This document shows positions 26,118 to 30,964 of a stretch of 30,964 nucleotides of DNA, piece after piece. Positions within the stretch are counted from its first letter, which is position 1. Each line of letters starts with the position of its first letter. This DNA comes from Trichomonas tenax (Eukaryota > Parabasalia > Trichomonadida > Trichomonadidae), in NCBI GenBank assembly GCA_023091735.1, contig JALKBU010000611.1, positions 1-30,964 of the forward strand, in the 5' to 3' direction. The notes under the pieces are model-generated. The model saw only the letters and a program-made list of their open reading frames with translations. It had not been told where the DNA came from and did not search any database. Both the position numbers and the translations under genes were made by a program.

Positions 26118-26648
26118 ATGGCTGAAAAAGTCCGGCAAATAAGGGACTTCACTTTAAGAAATTTTGGAATAAGCGACTTCAGTGAATTAACTGCAGACAT
26201 GTACTTTGAAATTATTAGGAAATTCGACTACGATGTATCTCTAGATAGAAAGCCAAATCAAATAGCGTTTGCGCTGAAAATTAGAAATTTGGATAAATAT
26301 TCCAAATTTAAAAATGAAATATTTCAGAGCTTCATTACTAATTACGATTATTATCAGAAATATAAAACGATCTCAGAAGATTTTAAGGAAAACTTAAAAA
26401 CAGCATTGGAAGGCCAAGCATCGACGGATGATATTACATTTATTCAAAATCTTCTACAAGTATATAAATCACTCGAAAAAAAACAAGTATTTGATGTAAA
26501 TACTTTGAAAAGCGTTTCAAAAATTGAAGACACTATTAAAATTTTAGATTATGATGAAATAACAAAGTTGCAATTGTTTGTTGATGCATTTTATGGAATA
26601 TTTGGCAAATCCGATCAACAAAAGCAGAATTCCAGCACTCAAAACTAA
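26118..26648 (+). CDS. Hypothetical helical protein
   Basis: The 176-residue protein is predicted helical throughout, with alternating charged and hydrophobic residues and no signal peptide or membrane segment. The N-terminal part (VRQIRDFTLRNFGISDFSEL, MYFEIIRKFDYDV) looks like a compact helical domain, perhaps a calponin-homology-like N-terminal fold of the type seen in centrosomal and kinetochore proteins, but that is a guess. The C-terminus is a polar tail (DQQKQNSSTQN). It has a clear initiator and a TGACATGTAAA copy, so it is very likely a real gene. The function is not known. Confidence 0.65.
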   Translation: MAEKVRQIRDFTLRNFGISDFSELTADMYFEIIRKFDYDVSLDRKPNQIAFALKIRNLDKYSKFKNEIFQSFITNYDYYQKYKTISEDFKENLKTALEGQASTDDITFIQNLLQVYKSLEKKQVFDVNTLKSVSKIEDTIKILDYDEITKLQLFVDAFYGIFGKSDQQKQNSSTQN

Positions 26649-26998
26649 GTCACACTACAAGTTCGATCCAAAATTTATATAAATCATTTTATTGAAATTT
26701 TCTTTAAATGTTCAATAACATTAACGAATCATATATGTAGTGCCTGCAAAAGTTAAACTCCACTCAATAGTGTGTTTTGTTTATACATGCATTATATTAT
26801 TAGATTGAAATAATATTAATTGAAATGCGCACACTATCAGTTCGTTAATGTTACAAATATTGGAGAAAAACGCGTGGATGATCTCTTGAAATTTTGAAAG
26901 TTGGTGAAATGAGTTTCTGACATGTAAAAATTTATTGTCATATAAAATTAAATTTTGACTTGTAAATATTGTTTTTGGACATTTTTGACAAGTAATTA
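26649..26998. other. Intergenic region with a motif cluster
   Basis: 350 bp without a gene. Its last 85 bp hold four graded copies of the TGACATGTAAA motif. An antisense ORF here overlaps the next gene and is rejected. Confidence 0.6.
26918..26996 (+). promoter_or_regulatory. Four motif copies directly before the next ATG
   Basis: TGACATGTAAA at 26918-26928 (exact), then TGTCATATAAA at 26936, TGACTTGTAAA at 26956 and TGACAAGTAAT at 26986, the last ending 2 bp before the ATG at 26999. Steps are 18, 20 and 30 bp. Confidence 0.5.
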
Positions 26999-27574
26999 AT
27001 GAGTAAGCCTCCTTCTTTAAATATCCCAAAGTATGATCTTCGGAAAAGTATTCCTGCACCGGATATATCGTGGGATGATTTCACTCCTATCAAAGAGTCC
27101 CCGATTTTATTTTCGCCACTTTCTCCATTAAGATTACCCTTTCAAGAAAAATTTCATCAGCCACCAATGCCATCTAAGCCAATGTTAGCAATATCTCCCG
27201 AGAAATCATTCGAAATTGAAGCGGAAACAGAAAAAAATAGAAAAATAGAAAAATATAATTTGTCTTCAACGCTATTAAAACCGGTCTTAGCAATGCCTCC
27301 AGAGATGCCATTCGAAATTGAAGCAAAATCAGAAATAATTCCACAAATAGAAAATAACGAACAAAATGGAATGCAATTTACAGAAACTGTTAAGGGGTTT
27401 GATAGTGTACTCGAGCCAGGTACTATCGAGCAGCATAAAAATAGATTATACTTGCCAGAATTATTCGAAGAAGTTCCATTAAAATACAGACCTTTTGGAT
27501 CATTTGGGGCGGGTACAAGAAGGCTTACAGCTGCGGAAAAACGTAAGCTAAGAGAACAAAATCAAAAAATATAA
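26999..27574 (+). CDS. Pro-rich disordered protein with an internal duplication
   Basis: The 191-residue protein begins at ATG 26999 and looks largely disordered, rich in Pro, Glu, Ser and Lys. A motif occurs twice: KPMLAISPEKSFEIEAETE (about 59-77) and KPVLAMPPEMPFEIEAKSE (about 93-111), so one segment was duplicated. The C-terminus changes character: LYLPELFEEVPLKYRPFGSF, then a basic helix RRLTAAEKRKLREQNQKI. No catalytic motif, signal or membrane segment is seen. Minimal SP and PP sites suggest phosphorylation. The repeats could be short linear binding motifs. Family not recognised. Confidence 0.6.
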   Translation: MSKPPSLNIPKYDLRKSIPAPDISWDDFTPIKESPILFSPLSPLRLPFQEKFHQPPMPSKPMLAISPEKSFEIEAETEKNRKIEKYNLSSTLLKPVLAMPPEMPFEIEAKSEIIPQIENNEQNGMQFTETVKGFDSVLEPGTIEQHKNRLYLPELFEEVPLKYRPFGSFGAGTRRLTAAEKRKLREQNQKI

Positions 27575-27804
27575 TTTTTGTTTTATTATCCTTGTTCATA
27601 TTAGATTAATACTAGACTGTTTATTATAAATTTATCTGTTTTATATATTTTTCAGTTGTTTTTATCCATTGAGCAATATTTATTTGTATGAAACTTTGTT
27701 AAATTGAAAATATAAGGGAAAGTAATAAAAAGGCGCAAGGTAATAAATAATGGGAGTTTAATTAACAAACAAAAAAATATTATAAAATATTATAAAATAA
27801 CAAA
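27575..27804. other. Convergent spacer
   Basis: AT-rich 3' region between the Pro-rich protein gene and the minus-strand pseudogene. Nothing else seen. Confidence 0.5.
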
Positions 27805-29861
27805 TCATTTCAGTGTGCTTTGAAGAAGAATATAAGTTCCTTGCATGCTGGGATCCTTTGATGTCACTCTAAGAATATAGCGCTCTATTGTTGTCCAATA
27901 AAGCATTTCTTCATCTGTCATCTTCGAGAAAATGGAATTTTTGACAACTACTTCATTAACGAGTAAAAAGACCTCTAAGAGTTGCTCGAATTGAGATAAT
28001 ACTGCAGCCATGTTAAGAAGGAATGCAAGCTCCTCTTTATCGCGAGAAATGACGTGAATTCTTTTCACTGCAGAATTTATCACATCAAGTGCGAGTGAAG
28101 CAGGAACTCGATTAACACTTTTCAAATATTCAATTGCATCCCAGAAATGCTCTTTAACTATATTCGAATGCTTATCTAAGAATCCATGGTCAACAGATTT
28201 TAACTCAGAAGCAATAAAAAGACGCCAGCTTTCAGTCATTTGGTTAAATTGTTTTGCGACTCTGTCACGTGCTTCATGTATCTTCGGAATGATTAAGCAC
28301 ATGAAAATATTACGCTTCATATTAGGTGTGCCGAAAGTAGCACTCATAAAATCAATTGTTGACTCAATAGTCATAGAATTCATTGTATTCAAGATTTTGT
28401 GAGCAAGAGGAAGTAATATGCATTCATGTGATCGCAATGAAACGTGAAGCCATTCCATGATGATGCTTTTGTGGACTGCGAACCAAATAAAAACTTCGAA
28501 ATTTTTCTGCTGCTTCGCAATGTCTGATATAGAATGAAGAAGAGAATAAGTCTTAAACTGAAGATCTGTCGAATTTTCGATCAATTCAAAAGCAGTTTTG
28601 TTTGGAGGTGCTCTCGATTGCAATTCTCGGACGAGACGTTTGCTATCTCCATTTTCTGGAACTGCATATTTAGTGTTTGTTGGAAACAGAAGATGTCTAA
28701 ATATCTGGTTAAGTAATTTCTGATTTTTGGGATAAGCATACGAAAAGAAAGATCTATGGCGTTCATCAGCAGGAACTTCGTGTTTACTGAGTTCTATTAA
28801 CGTAATTGGAAGTTCAACAACTTGTTTAATGATTCTAACAGCGTATTCAGCGTCCGCATGCGATAGTAAATACATTCTATATTCCTGGCGGAAAGGAACA
28901 TAAAAACTTTGCAAATCTGCGAACATGTTCTCATGAATGAACTTGTTAATGATATTTATTGCCATTTGATCTGTCGCCAATTAAAAAACAATAATTTGTT
29001 TTGACAAATTTGTATATGGAGAGCAGGTTGATGCTTCCGACCAATGCGTGGCAATGGGTATAAAGAATTTGTGGAAAAAGAGCGTAATTAAATCCTCTGA
29101 AGGCCATTTTTGATTTTTACAGCCATATAATATCATTTTAAGTTGCGAAGGAAGAAGCATTCGGGCATCTATTATCATATCACCTAATATTTGCACAAAA
29201 ACTGGAATTAAAAGCGGTAATTTTTGTGGATTATCAAAACCATCTTTATTTTGAAGCTTCAACGCAAACCTGCTCATGATGTGCTCGATGAATCTGAAAG
29301 TTCCAATAGAACAAAAATAAGGAGAAAGGACTTGTAAACAAATAGATGGCTTTGAAAGGCGAATAACATGAGCATAAAGTACAAAAGCTTTTGTGAAGTA
29401 CTCCTGACTCACAAAGAAACCGTATATTGACGGAATAAGTGCGTTAACGATATATGGAAAATCTTTTTTATTTGCGCGGTCTAAAATCCCTTTTGCAAAC
29501 ATTTCTGGGTTAGAGTGTATATAGTTTATCAGAATTGATATGTGTTGCATGAAAATTGGCGAAATTTCGTTATGTTGTAATAATTTTGGCAACAATACAT
29601 GAATTTGTTCTTTCTTTTGTGGTCTAATGAATTTCGGATACTTCTCTGGCTGCAAAAACTGGAATAAATGCTTCGTTCTTTCGTATAATAAAATATCTTC
29701 GCACGCTTTTTTCACTGTTTCAAGGCAATTCTTGATAATATCTCTGCAAACAAAGAATAAGCCGCTAATCCAATATGATTTTGCTTAAACAAACACTATC
29801 TTGTATTGGAAGATGATGGAAGCTCTTCTCTTATCTTATCTATTGTAGGTATAACTGCATG
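27805..29861 (-). pseudogene. Large helical protein of unknown function, broken
   Basis: The minus strand is one long gene in pieces. Codons near 29861-29712 read HAVIPTIDKIREELPSSSNT, TAG (29796-29798), then KQNHIGLAAYSLFAEILSRI; a frameshift at a six-base A run (29707-29712) leads into KKACEDILLYERTKHLFQFL and on to IIVF, where TAA (28981-28983) stops it. The same frame then continues LATDQMAINIINKFIH for 391 codons to 27805. The initiator ATG is absent. The product, about 680 residues, is all-helical with no signal or membrane segment and resembles a trichomonad-wide family of large helical proteins I cannot name (perhaps GTPase-regulator-like). The few lesions and preserved long frames suggest a recent pseudogene, or sequencing error at the homopolymer. 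Confidence 0.6.
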
Positions 29862-30441
29862 TTAATAATATAGATGTAGCCTATATTAAAACGCAGAATT
29901 TATAAATATATTAACAAAATCAATTATAATTAATACATTCATAAACAGTGTGATTATAGATTATTATTTTAAGAATATGAGACTCTGTTTTTGTATCTTT
30001 AAAAAAGCAATAATTTAACTTATTTAGTATTTCCATTTATTTTAATGAGAAATTGGTGCTTTTCAGTGGTGCTGAGTATGTTTATAGCATTTGCTTGTCT
30101 ATTTAACTTGACGATCTCAATGCCTCCATGAGATTTCAGCAAATTTTGACATGTAAAATAACGAAAGTCACCATTTTTGACACTTATTATCTGATATTTG
30201 TCATGTAAAGTTGAAAATTTGATATGTAATGTTACCAATGAGCAAATTTTATGTGAACTTGAGGTAACATAACTTTATGTATGCTCGATGCATGAGCAAA
30301 AGAATGCCGTTTGACTCCTGCGCGTTGCATATTTTTTCTTTTCTATTTTTTTTTGATTTTTATAGGGGAACTCTAGCAAAAATAAGCGAGTGAACGCTAT
30401 AATAGTGAGATGTATTTGTTATGATCATCAAAGAGATTCAT
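29862..30441. other. Gene-free region with motif copies
   Basis: AT-rich; a 72-codon minus ORF (30020-30238) begins at 30238 without recognisable content. Three graded motif copies lie at 30147-30230. Confidence 0.5.
30147..30230 (+). promoter_or_regulatory. Three TGACATGTAAA-type motifs without a clear gene
   Basis: TGACATGTAAA at 30147-30157, TGTCATGTAAA at 30199-30209 and TGATATGTAAT at 30220-30230. By analogy with the other sites they could drive an unannotated or untranslated transcript on either strand. Confidence 0.4.
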
Positions 30442-30479
30442 AACAGAAGCCCACTAATGATTTGTAATGGGTTTCTGTT
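30442..30479. repeat. 12-bp inverted repeat
   Basis: AACAGAAGCCCA (30442-30453) and TGGGTTTCTGTT (30468-30479) pair over 12 bp with one G-U and a 14-nt loop. Confidence 0.6.
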
Positions 30480-30597
30480 TGTAATCATATCATGATTAAG
30501 TAATACCTTGCTAAGATCATGAAACAGATTGCGCCACTAGAATCAGCACCAACAAAAAGCACATAAATGTTTCATCAGATTCGTCCAGGAAGGGGGG

Positions 30598-30640
30598 TTT
30601 CTCGTTAAAAATCGCAAAACTCAAAAAGGTCAACGAGAAA
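30598..30640. repeat. 9-bp inverted repeat
   Basis: TTTCTCGTT (30598-30606) and AACGAGAAA (30632-30640) are perfect reverse complements around a 25-nt loop, just after a GGGGGG run. Confidence 0.55.
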
Positions 30641-30713
30641 AAAGTGGCAACATTTTTCCTTCTGCGGTGTAGTCCCGCGAACTTCATAACTTTTTATCTG
30701 ATCAATATTTTTT

Positions 30714-30815
30714 CGATTTGAAAGTACTTTCATGTACTTATTGATAGTTATCTATCCAGTGGTATAAGTGGCACAGTCTATATATCTATCAAATCATTGA
30801 TTGCATTTCAAATCG
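30714..30815. repeat. 10-bp inverted repeat enclosing smaller ones
   Basis: CGATTTGAAA (30714-30723) and TTTCAAATCG (30806-30815) are perfect reverse complements. Inside are AAGTAC/GTACTT (30722-30739) and GATAG/CTATC (30743-30756). The stretch 30442-30964 has no gene. Confidence 0.55.
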
Positions 30816-30964
30816 TCCAAAAATATACGATTTCCACCATAAATGTATGCGCTACTATGCAGCATATGATATTTTTATGTGTATTATTGATTCAAATGCC
30901 TCTTATACGCTTAAAATTAAAAATGCAACTAATTCGTTAATTGATTTGAGGGCGATTATACACA

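Noticed and set aside
30020..30238. 72-codon minus ORF
   Set aside because: It overlaps the promoter-like motif copies, has no recognisable content, and no better start lies downstream of the motifs.

Overview
The window looks like nuclear DNA of a parabasalid (trichomonad) protist, most likely Tritrichomonas-like. The reasons are: very AT-rich and apparently intronless DNA; a BspA-type leucine-rich-repeat surface protein; a DUF3447-style ankyrin protein; a Maverick-type integrase of the trichomonad kind; a beta-helix surface-protein relic; very short leaders; and two starts preceded by a good match to the trichomonad initiator TCA+1-Y-T-W-T, each with the ATG 11 nt after the A. The organism call is inference. 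No rRNA, tRNA or CRISPR array was recognised.

Layout. 0-1.6 kb: remains of a transposable element (integrase with one in-frame stop, GC-rich hairpin islands). 1.8-4.75 kb: an ankyrin gene broken up by about 50 copies of a strict 37-bp minisatellite. 5.3-9.05 kb: a graveyard of pseudogenes: a coiled-coil protein fused head-on to a GC-rich DPE2/MalQ-like glucanotransferase relic, a GT61-like relic and a beta-helix surface-protein relic. 9.4-13.7 kb: three intact genes: a Sec7-PH-like protein without the catalytic glutamate, an MPS1/TTK-like kinase, and a membrane protein resembling KAR5/GEX1/Brambleberry nuclear-fusion proteins. 14.0-16.9 kb: small membrane ORFs and a dead BspA-like gene. 16.9-19.4 kb: an N-myristoylation-motif LRR-PP2C protein whose phosphatase domain looks inactive. 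19.9-20.2 kb: a second, decayed ankyrin locus carrying the ancestor-like form of the 37-bp repeat. 20.5-27.6 kb: six intact genes on the + strand: a nucleoplasmin-like small protein, a DUSP-USP deubiquitinase, a lysine-tailed membrane protein, an HP1-like chromodomain/chromoshadow protein and two unknowns. 27.8-29.9 kb: a large unknown gene on the - strand broken by stops and a frameshift. 29.9-31 kb: no gene, but three consecutive inverted repeats.

How it fits together. The intact genes lean to nuclear and signalling roles (HP1, possible histone chaperone, MPS1 kinase, possible karyogamy factor, deubiquitinase). No operon logic applies. The strongest non-genic signals are an 11-bp motif, TGACATGTAAA, that recurs only in intergenic DNA near several starts, and the 37-bp minisatellite, in which variation concentrates in two adjacent bases of an otherwise nearly fixed unit.
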